From positions 62,001-126,000 of the forward strand of contig NZ_JSWF01000044.1 of the NCBI RefSeq assembly GCF_000797445.1: DNA of 64,000 nt, written 5' to 3'. The stretch is from Lacinutrix jangbogonensis (GTDB taxonomy: Bacteria > Bacteroidota > Bacteroidia > Flavobacteriales > Flavobacteriaceae). The notes under the pieces were generated by a model that did no database searches, was not told the origin of the DNA, and saw nothing but the letters and a program-made list of their open reading frames with translations. Numbering within the stretch: position 1 is the first letter of the stretch; each line of letters starts with the position of its first letter. Of the stretch, positions 37,038-45,265 are shown in pieces. The position numbers and the translations under genes are program-made.

Positions 37038-37523
37038 TTAAAATTTAATTTTAAGTGCATCGAACAAATGGCTCATTGTCCACGCTGGACCAATCATTAA
37101 AAACTGAATATCTTTTAAAAATGATGGTTTCTTTCCTTCATGATTATGACCAATAAATTGCACAATCCAGGCAATCACAAAAATGGCTACCATAATTACC
37201 CACAGTGGCGCGATGTTTAGCACTTCAATTTTATGTATTCCAAAAAGGACGAGTGCCGAAAACAATAACATGCCTACAAATAGTGTAAACGAAAGCCTTA
37301 GGTAATATATTAATCCAAAAATAATTAACGGTGTTCCATAATGTATATAAGGTGCCATCCAATGCGGCAAAGGATACTCAAAAAAACCAATAGTAGGAAT
37401 ACTTGCTAATAAACCGATAAGACTAAAAAATATAGCTGGCACACAAAAATAATGTATAATTTTATTCAACTTAGTTTGGTGACTTTCTCCGTATTCGCTT
37501 AATAAGCTATCTATTTTACGCAT
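37038..37523 (-). CDS. DUF962 / Mpo1-like membrane protein
   Basis: The 161-residue protein has four hydrophobic segments and the family's N-terminal HQTKLNKIIHYFCVPA-like region (SHQTKLNKIIHYFCVP) and C-terminal FIGHNHEGKKPSF block. The histidines in these motifs (HYF, HNHE) bind iron in yeast Mpo1, an alpha-oxidation dioxygenase for 2-hydroxy fatty acids. It is divergent from a fatty-acid-hydroxylase-like gene, with a shared double palindrome in the 88-base gap. This supports a joint role in hydroxylated lipid turnover. The substrate in this organism is unknown. Confidence 0.85.
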   Translation of the reverse strand: MRKIDSLLSEYGESHQTKLNKIIHYFCVPAIFFSLIGLLASIPTIGFFEYPLPHWMAPYIHYGTPLIIFGLIYYLRLSFTLFVGMLLFSALVLFGIHKIEVLNIAPLWVIMVAIFVIAWIVQFIGHNHEGKKPSFLKDIQFLMIGPAWTMSHLFDALKIKF

Positions 37524-37557
37524 TGCTTTATATATTAAATGTATCCCTAAGATTAAA

Positions 37558-37592
37558 TTTTACTGTAAAAATATGTTATTTTTACAGTAAAA
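37558..37592. promoter_or_regulatory. Double palindrome in the DUF962/desaturase divergent promoter
   Basis: Two 15-base arms form a perfect inverted repeat around a five-base spacer. Each arm contains its own near-palindrome, TTTTACTGTAAAA at 37558-37570 and TTTTACAGTAAAA at 37580-37592, with centres 22 bases apart. This is the expected geometry for two dimers of one regulator binding adjacent turns. It lies 35 bases from the DUF962 start and 20 from the desaturase start. Confidence 0.6.
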
Positions 37593-37611
37593 ATACGACT
37601 TAAGATTTTAG

Positions 37612-38511
37612 ATGGACAAATATATAGATCTCATTAAAAATTCGTATTCCGGGTATTGGAATTATCTTAAAAATGAAATTATCACAATTAATCATTGGGA
37701 TAATTATTTCTATGGCTTAATTGTTATCTCTTTTTTAGTTTGGATTTTGGAGATTGCATTTCCATGGCGAAAAAACCAATCTGTTTTTAGAAAAGATTTT
37801 TGGCTAGATACTTTTTACATGTTCTTTAATTTCTTTTTATTAAACCTTATTATCCTTATCGCCTTAACAGATACCTTTGCTGCGTTTTTTAATGATATTC
37901 TTGGGCTGGTTGGACTTTCAATTTCAAGTTTTAAATTGTTTGATGTCGATACGCTACCACTAGGATTAGGCTTATTAATCTTTTTTATTGTTAGTGATTT
38001 CACACAATGGAATACACACAGATTATTACATCGTATTCCAATGCTTTGGGATTTCCATAAAGTGCATCACAGTGTTAAAGAAATGGGTTTTGCTGCTCAC
38101 TTACGCTATCATTGGATGGAACCTATACTTTACAAATCTTTACTTTATATTCCCATTGCAATTATTGGTGGTTTCGATGCACAACACGTTGCAATCGTTC
38201 ACTTTTTTAGCATTACCGTTGGTCATTTAAATCATGCCAATTTAGGTTGGGATTATGGTGTTTTAAAATATGTTTTTAACAATCCAAAGATGCATATTTG
38301 GCATCACGCAAAAGCATTACCTGAGCATGAAAGTTATGGTGTTAATTATGGACTAACCTTAAGTATTTGGGATTACCTATTTAAAACTAGTTATGTACCG
38401 AGCAGTGGAAGAGATATAGAACTTGGTTTTGATGGTGACGAAAAATTCCCTACAGATTTTATTCGTCAAGAATTATACTTGTTCTCGCGAAAGCAGAAAC
38501 CTCATGAATAA
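37612..38511 (+). CDS. Sterol desaturase / fatty acid hydroxylase family protein
   Basis: This 299-residue membrane di-iron oxygenase has four or five hydrophobic segments. The histidine boxes are in the right order: HRLLHRIPMLWDFHKVHHS near residues 140-158 (HxxxH and HxxHH), HLNHAN near 205, and MHIWHHAKALPEHESYG near 225. This arrangement fits enzymes that hydroxylate or desaturate lipid chains in the membrane. It shares its promoter region with the DUF962 gene, and its stop is 14 bases from the next gene. A role in modifying a lipid carrier of the neighbouring glycosyl products is possible but not shown. Confidence 0.88.
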   Translation: MDKYIDLIKNSYSGYWNYLKNEIITINHWDNYFYGLIVISFLVWILEIAFPWRKNQSVFRKDFWLDTFYMFFNFFLLNLIILIALTDTFAAFFNDILGLVGLSISSFKLFDVDTLPLGLGLLIFFIVSDFTQWNTHRLLHRIPMLWDFHKVHHSVKEMGFAAHLRYHWMEPILYKSLLYIPIAIIGGFDAQHVAIVHFFSITVGHLNHANLGWDYGVLKYVFNNPKMHIWHHAKALPEHESYGVNYGLTLSIWDYLFKTSYVPSSGRDIELGFDGDEKFPTDFIRQELYLFSRKQKPHE

Positions 38512-38525
38512 AAATTAAATTTCAC

Positions 38526-39401
38526 ATGAAATACCTTTCAATAATAACAATAACATTAATACTATTGTCATGTTCTGGAGCAAAACAAGTAGTAGAAAAT
38601 ACTACTAAAATAAAAACCGACGTTGAAGTTGAAACTCTAACAGAAGTTACATCAGAAGAAATAGAAACTCTTACTGAAGCTGAAGTTGAAACTGTAACCT
38701 CTTCTGAAACAATAGAAATTACTACAGAAATTGAAACAGATAGCATATTTTATGTAAACCCTATTGTGTCGCATGATACGTGGGACGGTTTATTAAAAAA
38801 ACACGTCTCGAATGAGGGCAATGTAAATTACAACGGTTTCAAAAAAGATCGAAAAGAATTAAAAAGTTACATTGAATTTTTATCTGGATATTATAATGAT
38901 GAATGGTCTTACGAACATAAAATTGCCTTTTGGATTAATGCGTATAATGCCATGACGGTAGATTTAATTATTAGAAACCACCCAACAAAAAGCATTAAAG
39001 ATATTAAAAACCCTTGGGATCAACGGTTATGGAAAATAGACAATAAATGGTATAACCTAAATGAAATCGAACACAAAATACTACGTAAAATGAATGAACC
39101 ACGTATTCATTTTGGTATTGTTTGCGCTTCATTTTCTTGTCCTAAATTGCAAAACGAAGCGTTTACTGCTTCAAAATTAGACCAACAACTTACAAAAGCA
39201 GCTAAAGAATTTTTAGCAGATAAAAAGAGAAACAATATTTCTAAAAATGCAATTGAATTATCAAAAATATTCAAATGGTTTAAAAAAGATTTTGAACACG
39301 ATGGAAGCCTTATTAATTTTATAAATAAGTATTCTGAAATAGAAGTGTCTTCAAATGCAAAAAAGAATTATAAAGCTTATAATTGGGATTTAAACGATTA
39401 A
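38526..39401 (+). CDS. DUF547 lipoprotein with Thr/Glu-rich linker
   Basis: A lipoprotein signal (MKYLSIITITLILLSCSG) is followed by a low-complexity acidic stretch of about 50 residues made of Glu-Val/Ile-Glu-Thr units, then a DUF547 domain from about residue 80. Domain hallmarks are FWINAYNAMTVDLIIRN, NEIEHKILR and FGIVCASFSCPKL. A second DUF547 protein, without the linker and not lipidated, is encoded at 44304-45020. The domain's chemistry is not established. The linker probably holds it away from the membrane. It follows the desaturase gene by 14 bases and probably shares its transcript. Confidence 0.88.
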   Translation: MKYLSIITITLILLSCSGAKQVVENTTKIKTDVEVETLTEVTSEEIETLTEAEVETVTSSETIEITTEIETDSIFYVNPIVSHDTWDGLLKKHVSNEGNVNYNGFKKDRKELKSYIEFLSGYYNDEWSYEHKIAFWINAYNAMTVDLIIRNHPTKSIKDIKNPWDQRLWKIDNKWYNLNEIEHKILRKMNEPRIHFGIVCASFSCPKLQNEAFTASKLDQQLTKAAKEFLADKKRNNISKNAIELSKIFKWFKKDFEHDGSLINFINKYSEIEVSSNAKKNYKAYNWDLND

Positions 39402-39493
39402 TACTTTGTCATTATTACATAGGATAGAACCCACAAATTAAAAAACAGATTACCATAACTTCTAAATAGAAGTTTCACAATGCCAACAGAAGC

Positions 39494-40183
39494 ATGATTT
39501 CTATAGTTATCCCAGTATTAAATGAAGCTGAAAATATTGAAAAACTCCTTTTTCATTTAATCGATAATGCGTCATTACAAAACATTCAAGAAATTATTGT
39601 TATCGATGGTGGTAGTGTAGACGGTTCTCAAGAAATTGTTAAAAAATTAGATTTAAAAGTAAAGCTCATTCATTCTAAAAAAGGAAGAGCGAGACAAATG
39701 AATATTGGAGCAAGTGCTGCAAAAGGTGATATTTTATATTTTTTACACGCCGATTCTTTTCCACCAACACATTACGACAAATACATTATAGAAGAAATAA
39801 AACAAAATAATCAAGCTGGATGTTTTCGTTTAACTTTCAACAATAACCATTGGTGGTTACGTTTAGCAAGTTGGTTAACACAGTTTTCTTGGAGAGCTTG
39901 TCGTGGTGGTGACCAAAGTCAATTTATTACCAAAGCTTTATTTGAAGATATTGGCGGTTTTGATGAAAGTTTCACCATCTATGAGGACAACATTTTAATT
40001 AACGAACTTTATAAGCGTAAACAGTTCGTGGTGATCAATAAAAAGATAAAAACGTCTGACAGACTCTACAAACGTCACGGTATTTGGAAACTACAATACC
40101 ATTTTTGGACTATTTATGTAAAGAAATGGTTTGGTGCAAGCTCAGAAAATTTACACGCCTATTATTTAAAACATATTGCCTAA
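39494..40183 (+). CDS. TIGR04283-family arsenosugar biosynthesis glycosyltransferase (GT2)
   Basis: This 229-residue GT-A enzyme has the family-2 opening ISIVIPVLNEAENIEKLL, the acidic IDGGSVDGSQE near residue 38, KGRARQMNIGASAAKG near 60, and the metal-binding FLHADSFPP. The FRACRGGDQSQF-like segment (WRACRGGDQSQF) near 135 is typical of TIGR04283, the partner family of the TIGR04282 protein at 34486. It lies outside the arsM-terminated core, but the family pairing argues that it belongs to the same pathway. Donor and acceptor are unknown. Confidence 0.9.
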   Translation: MISIVIPVLNEAENIEKLLFHLIDNASLQNIQEIIVIDGGSVDGSQEIVKKLDLKVKLIHSKKGRARQMNIGASAAKGDILYFLHADSFPPTHYDKYIIEEIKQNNQAGCFRLTFNNNHWWLRLASWLTQFSWRACRGGDQSQFITKALFEDIGGFDESFTIYEDNILINELYKRKQFVVINKKIKTSDRLYKRHGIWKLQYHFWTIYVKKWFGASSENLHAYYLKHIA

Positions 40184-40188
40184 TTATA

Positions 40189-40209
40189 AAGTTTTAAAAC
40201 TTTTCTTAT
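40189..40209. terminator. Weak hairpin between convergent genes
   Basis: AAGTTTT/AAAACTT form a compact hairpin followed by TTCTTAT, shortly after the TIGR04283 gene. It is AT-only and therefore a weak terminator candidate. The remaining 75 bases of the gap show no other clear structure. Confidence 0.35.
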
Positions 40210-40284
40210 GAGATCCCAAACGGTATTAATTAATTCTACTTAAAAAACTCTTTCGAGCAAAGCTCTTGCGTATTTTGAATCTCA

Positions 40285-41550
40285 CTAAAAATACTGTCCA
40301 ATACCAAAAACGAGACCTTGTGGTTCACCACTAGTAATACCAAAACCATAATCGATTCTAAAAATAGCATTAAAAATACGTTTATGAATAAAACGTAAAC
40401 CAAGACCTGGAAATACTCTTATATTATTAGAGTTCGTGAAATCACTTAATTCTCCACCTGGATTTCGCCAAGAACCCGCATCAATAAAAGCATTACCTTG
40501 AAGCACAAACCAGCTTTTCTCATAAACTGTATGCCTATATTCTGTATTAATAACAACTGCTCCTGTGCCTCTATCGATAGTGTTTCCAACACCTCTTAAA
40601 TTTACATTATTATCTACAGAAAACGGCGCAAAAGGTGTATCGTCGTTAGAAGAAAAACCAACACGTAATCTACTTGCCCAATTGCCTTTATCACCTACTC
40701 TTTTATAATAATGAAAGTCGTTCCAGCCAATTACAAACTCTGGTAAATCATCACTCGTAGAAGTAACGTATTGCAGGTTAAGCATACTTTTAAAACCTGA
40801 TACATATTGGTAATTGTAATCTAGGTTGTTAAACTCATAGATACCTTTATACAAAAGTTTTTTTACTGATAATTCTTGAGGCACGGAAGGATTTGTTGCG
40901 CCTCTTAAATAATTATATTCTTCAAGAAAATAATTTACTCCAAATTCAAAACGATTTTTAAAATTGGGTTGATACAATGCTAAAACTTCAAAAGACTTGT
41001 TTCTATATTTGTAGTCTGATGTTGTATTATCAAAAAAAACAGGTTCCTGTGTATTCAAATCTTGATGATTTATAGCTAAACCAAGTTCGCGATTGAACAA
41101 AAAAGGCGCTCTAAAGTTTACACCATAAGAACTAAAAATATCTTTCTGATAAAACCCACCAAATGCGATGTTTTGTCCAAGTGCATTAAATTCATATAAT
41201 CCCAAACGGTATGCAAACTCGTCATCGTTAGTTGTATAAATATTTATAGCTGGAATAATAGTAAAATTCTCTTCAATATTATAAAACACATTATAATTGT
41301 TATCGTGAGAAAAGAACACTTGGTAGTATGCGTGTGCAACTGCTGGCAAGCGTTTTAACCGCTTTATATCTTCATCTAAAAGTGTTGAATCTAAGACCGT
41401 TCCTGCTTCTGCCTTTGATAATTTTTTAACAAAAGACGACTTCAATTTTTTATTACCTTGAACTTGTAAATCTAAAATCACTTTGTCTTGAGCAAAGCTT
41501 GAATTCATAAAAAGTCCAAATAAAAAAATAAAAAATACTCTATTCATCAT
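40285..41550 (-). CDS. BamA/TamA-like outer-membrane protein (single POTRA plus barrel)
   Basis: After a signal peptide ending in SFAQ, residues 25-100 resemble one POTRA domain (VILDLQVQGNKKLKSSFVKKL with KRLKRLPAVAHAYYQVF). A 16-strand-type barrel region follows, ending in GLVFGIGQYF with a terminal Phe, as BamA recognition requires. The Omp85 signature block appears around NVNLRGVGNTIDRGTGA near residue 330. At 421 residues it is a short Omp85 member, so it may be a patatin-less surface-export or lipid-transfer pore rather than BamA itself. Its start overlaps the preceding lipoprotein gene by four bases. Confidence 0.82.
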   Translation of the reverse strand: MMNRVFFIFLFGLFMNSSFAQDKVILDLQVQGNKKLKSSFVKKLSKAEAGTVLDSTLLDEDIKRLKRLPAVAHAYYQVFFSHDNNYNVFYNIEENFTIIPAINIYTTNDDEFAYRLGLYEFNALGQNIAFGGFYQKDIFSSYGVNFRAPFLFNRELGLAINHQDLNTQEPVFFDNTTSDYKYRNKSFEVLALYQPNFKNRFEFGVNYFLEEYNYLRGATNPSVPQELSVKKLLYKGIYEFNNLDYNYQYVSGFKSMLNLQYVTSTSDDLPEFVIGWNDFHYYKRVGDKGNWASRLRVGFSSNDDTPFAPFSVDNNVNLRGVGNTIDRGTGAVVINTEYRHTVYEKSWFVLQGNAFIDAGSWRNPGGELSDFTNSNNIRVFPGLGLRFIHKRIFNAIFRIDYGFGITSGEPQGLVFGIGQYF

Positions 41551-42275
41551 TGTGTATTAAAAACTACTTGAGACACTAAATTAACCCAATTATCTATGCT
41601 AACATCCATTAAAGTAAAATTATAGTTAGTATTATTTTCCAATTGTGGAAAACCTTCGGTTATATTTAGAATCACATTTGAAGTATTGTAAAATTTGAAG
41701 TTGTTTTCGTAAGTATATGTCCCGGAAATAAAATCGTTGTTTTCTTTTGAAAGTACTTGAAAATAAATAGCATTATCACCAACTGCATTTGCTTCCCAAT
41801 TAAAAACTGGCATTAAAGCATTTGTTTGATTGACGGTAACTGCATCATTCCAAACCGAAGGTTTCGAAATTTGTTTTGTACGAATTGGATTGGATATCTT
41901 TATTTCATTATTTAGCTCATAAGTCACAATTATCCAATGCTCGCTCAACTCTGCAGTTGTAAATTTCCTCAAATAGCCATTAAAAAATGGTTCGCTAGAA
42001 ATAGCTTTAAAACTATATTTTGAATAGTCTAATTTTTCAATCTCAGTAGTTTCGCTTTCATAAAACCTAATATTAATCGCATTGGTTTTTGGATAGAAAA
42101 ATGTTAGAATAGCAGTATTATCCTCATTACTTGATGCACAAGCTATAATAGCTCCAGTTTCGGTAATTTGATTCTCGATATACTCTGATAACAAATTTGA
42201 AACAGCACTATTTTCATCATCATTGGAACATGACAAAAGAAATAAAGTTAATAGTAAAATTGTTAATTGTTTCAT
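41547..42275 (-). CDS. Lipoprotein of unknown function
   Basis: The 242-residue product has a clear lipoprotein signal (MKQLTILLLTLFLLSCSND). The rest looks like beta-sandwich material rich in Asn, Thr and aromatic residues (WNDAVTVNQTNALMPVFNWEAN), without a family I recognise. It is coupled by ATGA overlaps to the GH113 gene upstream and the Omp85-like gene downstream. The three proteins are thus probably made in fixed proportion and may form a cell-envelope unit. Confidence 0.75.
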   Translation of the reverse strand: MKQLTILLLTLFLLSCSNDDENSAVSNLLSEYIENQITETGAIIACASSNEDNTAILTFFYPKTNAINIRFYESETTEIEKLDYSKYSFKAISSEPFFNGYLRKFTTAELSEHWIIVTYELNNEIKISNPIRTKQISKPSVWNDAVTVNQTNALMPVFNWEANAVGDNAIYFQVLSKENNDFISGTYTYENNFKFYNTSNVILNITEGFPQLENNTNYNFTLMDVSIDNWVNLVSQVVFNTQ

Positions 42276-43285
42276 TTTTGATTTTCAAAATGCGCTTTTA
42301 TTATTTGTTCTACCGGTTTGTTTTGTGGTGTAAACTGACTATCATTCTCGCCACCAACTTTATCATCTTCAATAAACCATTTCCATATAAACCCACCAGC
42401 AAACCACTCTTCTTCCCAAAAAGTTTCAAATAAAGCTTTGGTTGTGTTATTCTGTGCCTCAAAGTTAACAACATTCATACTCCTTTCAGATTTCCAAGGT
42501 TCTTTTCCCGCATAATCAACACTTCTGTAACCGTATTCAGTAAACAGAATTGGTTTTTTATATTTATCGGCAAGCCCTTTTATCACAGGTTTATGTACTT
42601 TCCAACCTTCCAAACATTCTTCAATAGTTGGTGTTTTACTTTCGCCAACAGGAAAATAAGCGTCTACTCCAATATAATCTAATTGATTCCAAAATGGTGT
42701 GCGTTTAAACTCATCCCAATTTGCTGCATAAGTCAACTTTCCTTTATATACTTTTTTTATCTCAGAAATCAATCTATTCCAATACTCTGGTCTATTGGTA
42801 ACAAATTGTTCTAATTCTGTACCAATACAAAAAATATCAGCATTAATTTCTTGAGCTAAATCTGCATATTCTAAAATAAAACTAGAATAAGATTTTTCAA
42901 GTTTTTGCCAATCGTCTTCCGTTTCCATTTTAATATAACCAGTAAACTCACCACGCCAAACCCAAATTTGAGGTTTAATCATTATTTTTATGCCTTTAGT
43001 TTCTAAACTTTCAGCATATTGCTTCACTCCAGCTCTAGATTCTCCAAACCACTGTCTGTCTGTATTGTGAATAATTTCCGGGTTTTTTAAATCTTTAATA
43101 AACCCAAAAGGCATAACAGTTGCATAATTGGCATTAATTTCTAAAACAGGATTTACATGCTCATCTGTAACAGGAATTCCTGCTGCAACAAAGCTTATAC
43201 CATTAATTTTTGAAGTCTGCCCAGAACAAGACTGTACTAAAACAAAAAGGCATAAAAAAAAGAGCTTATTGTATTTCATTTTCAT
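42272..43285 (-). CDS. GH113-like glycoside hydrolase, probable lipoprotein
   Basis: The 337-residue protein has a signal peptide with lipobox LVQSCSG and a TIM-barrel glycosidase domain of the GH113 type (beta-mannanase-like). Candidate catalytic acids are the Glu in FCIGTELEQFV near residue 155 and the Glu in ILFTEYGYRSVDY near 250, separated as in clan GH-A. Tryptophan-rich loops (WVWRGEFTG and FWEEEWFAGGFIWKW) would line the substrate groove. A second ATG two codons in is possible. It is the third gene of the leftward five-gene run, and its end overlaps the next gene by four bases. Confidence 0.82.
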   Translation of the reverse strand: MKMKYNKLFFLCLFVLVQSCSGQTSKINGISFVAAGIPVTDEHVNPVLEINANYATVMPFGFIKDLKNPEIIHNTDRQWFGESRAGVKQYAESLETKGIKIMIKPQIWVWRGEFTGYIKMETEDDWQKLEKSYSSFILEYADLAQEINADIFCIGTELEQFVTNRPEYWNRLISEIKKVYKGKLTYAANWDEFKRTPFWNQLDYIGVDAYFPVGESKTPTIEECLEGWKVHKPVIKGLADKYKKPILFTEYGYRSVDYAGKEPWKSERSMNVVNFEAQNNTTKALFETFWEEEWFAGGFIWKWFIEDDKVGGENDSQFTPQNKPVEQIIKAHFENQK

Positions 43286-43325
43286 ATTTACAATTAAGCT
43301 CCTAATTTACTACTAAATATTATTT

Positions 43326-44249
43326 CTAGAACAATGCTCTTACTCCAATACTAAAAGTATTTCCTAATCCTTGAAAGTTATTTCCTCTTACAATTTTACC
43401 ATAAGATGCTTCAAGGTTTAATGTATTAGTAATTTGGTATTTACCACCAAAACCTAATGTTGTGGAGTTTTGAGCAAAATCATTACCCAAATCAAGTAAA
43501 AAAGCTTGTTGTGCATTTACAAAAATTGTAGATTTTGAACTTGGAAAATAACTTAAAAAAGCACTAATAGGAAGCGTTAAGCTATTGTTTGCAAATCTTT
43601 CAGATGAGTTTTCATCTGCATCTGCTTCATCATCTCCAAAGTTGTATTTAAAATCGACTTCTGTAAATACTTGCCATTTATTTTTTCCAAAAGTTTTATC
43701 ATAGAAAAACTTTGTTTCCCAAGCGTAGCTTCTTAAATCTAAATAAGAGAACACATTATCGTTTACAGTATCTGCTTTATCTGCAAAAACAGGAATATAA
43801 AATGTACTTGTTAATGAGAAGTTACTAATATTTTTAAAAGGCTGTATTCTAATTGATGGCGCTATTGTCGTTAAACCCGATCTTAAATCGTTACCATTAT
43901 CCTTGAAACTAAAAACATCTGAAACAGATTGACCTCCAAGCGTATTAGAACGTATTTGAAATACAAGACCTACATTAATTCTTGAGTTCTCGCTTACACC
44001 TGTATAAATTTCTGTAGTATTTGTGAAAAAATTTTGTCTATCAATATCAAACGATTTCCCTGTTCCTTCACCTGTTTGCTTTGTTTGGGTATATAAACTA
44101 TTAAAAAATTTAATATCCCACTGTCCTTTGTTTAATAATTTTGAAGGTGTAAACTCTTGTACATTACTTCTTGTAGATTCTTCATCTTCCTGTGCAAACC
44201 CTATAAAGGACACTGCAACCATTACTACTAATGCTAATATTTTTTTCAT
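43326..44249 (-). CDS. Outer-membrane beta-barrel protein
   Basis: This 307-residue protein has a signal peptide (MKKILALVVMVAVSFIGFAQ) and a pattern of alternating strands with short polar turns (NTTEIYTGVSENSRINVGLVF and similar). It ends in FSIGVRALF with a terminal Phe. The region FTPSKLLNKGQWDIKFFNSLYTQ after the signal is a plausible conserved start of this porin-like family. It lies between DUF547 and GH113 genes in one leftward unit. Whether it is a channel or an adhesive barrel cannot be told. Confidence 0.78.
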   Translation of the reverse strand: MKKILALVVMVAVSFIGFAQEDEESTRSNVQEFTPSKLLNKGQWDIKFFNSLYTQTKQTGEGTGKSFDIDRQNFFTNTTEIYTGVSENSRINVGLVFQIRSNTLGGQSVSDVFSFKDNGNDLRSGLTTIAPSIRIQPFKNISNFSLTSTFYIPVFADKADTVNDNVFSYLDLRSYAWETKFFYDKTFGKNKWQVFTEVDFKYNFGDDEADADENSSERFANNSLTLPISAFLSYFPSSKSTIFVNAQQAFLLDLGNDFAQNSTTLGFGGKYQITNTLNLEASYGKIVRGNNFQGLGNTFSIGVRALF

Positions 44250-44303
44250 AATTGTTGATTTTGATTCTGTTGGAACAGAAACTTTTAGATTAAAAAAATT
44301 TTA

Positions 44304-45020
44304 TTATTGTTTGTTCACTTTCCAATTATAAGAAAAGTAAGATAGTTTAGATTTTAATGATACTTTTTCTGTCCTATACTTATTTATAAAGTCAATTTCT
44401 GTTGTGCCATTCATTATAAAATCTTCTTTATACCATTCCATAATTTGAGAAGCTTGTACGCGTTTCTTTTTTACATTTACTTTTAAAAAAGAGCCATTTA
44501 GAGCAATTATAGTCTGCGCTTCTAGTTGTTTATTTAGAGTGTTTGGCATATACGCTTTGTTAATTAATGGTGGACAACCTAATGCACCACAAACTAATAC
44601 AAAGTGAAAACGAGCATCTTTAAAATTACCTCTTAATAACTTATGCTCTATGTCGTTTAAAGTAATTTGTTTCCCTGCTAAACTATAAGTTGTTTCTTCA
44701 AAAAAACCTTTAGTATCTAACGGTGAATTTGTTGGATATACATCAATAACACCTTTAATAACAGATAGATTATATGCATTTATCCAAAAAGCTTGATAAT
44801 TATTAGCATCACTTTTCACTACTGTAATAGATTTAGCTGTATTTAGCACTTCATTTAAGGCTGTTTCATCTTTTTTAATTGCATTGTAGGCTACTTTTCC
44901 GTTAGTAACATGCGCTTTAAAAAAAGCATCGGCTTGCTTTAAAAAGGTATCTAAATTTTGTGCTTCTGCGGAAAAACTTCCGACGAAAATCATTATTAAT
45001 ATAAGTATTCCTTTTTTCAT
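44304..45020 (-). CDS. Secreted DUF547 protein
   Basis: A Sec signal peptide (MKKGILILIMIFVGSFSAEAQ) precedes a DUF547 domain. It shows FWINAYNLSVIKGVID, NDIEHKLLRGN and FHFVLVCGALGCPPLINKAY, aligned with the lipoprotein paralogue at 38526-39401. At 238 residues it lacks that protein's acidic linker. It is the first gene of the leftward run through the porin, GH113, lipoprotein and Omp85-like genes. It stands divergent from the FAD oxidoreductase with a 245-base gap. The function of DUF547 is not established. Confidence 0.87.
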   Translation of the reverse strand: MKKGILILIMIFVGSFSAEAQNLDTFLKQADAFFKAHVTNGKVAYNAIKKDETALNEVLNTAKSITVVKSDANNYQAFWINAYNLSVIKGVIDVYPTNSPLDTKGFFEETTYSLAGKQITLNDIEHKLLRGNFKDARFHFVLVCGALGCPPLINKAYMPNTLNKQLEAQTIIALNGSFLKVNVKKKRVQASQIMEWYKEDFIMNGTTEIDFINKYRTEKVSLKSKLSYFSYNWKVNKQ

Positions 45021-45265
45021 AATTATGATAATTTTAATTATTAAAGTCTTCAGAAAGTATAATTACATTTCTCTATAACTTTGGCTTCAGTCTGAAATAT
45101 GTCACCAAACTTTCAAAAAATATTAAAAATTTTTCACGTCTCATTGTTATCACAATCCTTACAACCAATCGTAATTTAAATCTATTCTAAATACCTAGTT
45201 CTAAATTAAGTTTTTATCTTGTATCACGACTTAACCACAAGAGTATTCAAAAACCAAACCACAAT

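Noticed and set aside
45077-45085. TAACTTTG as a promoter -7 box for the FAD oxidoreductase
   Set aside because: It lies about 180 bases upstream with no -33 partner; chance matches of this length are expected in such AT-rich DNA.
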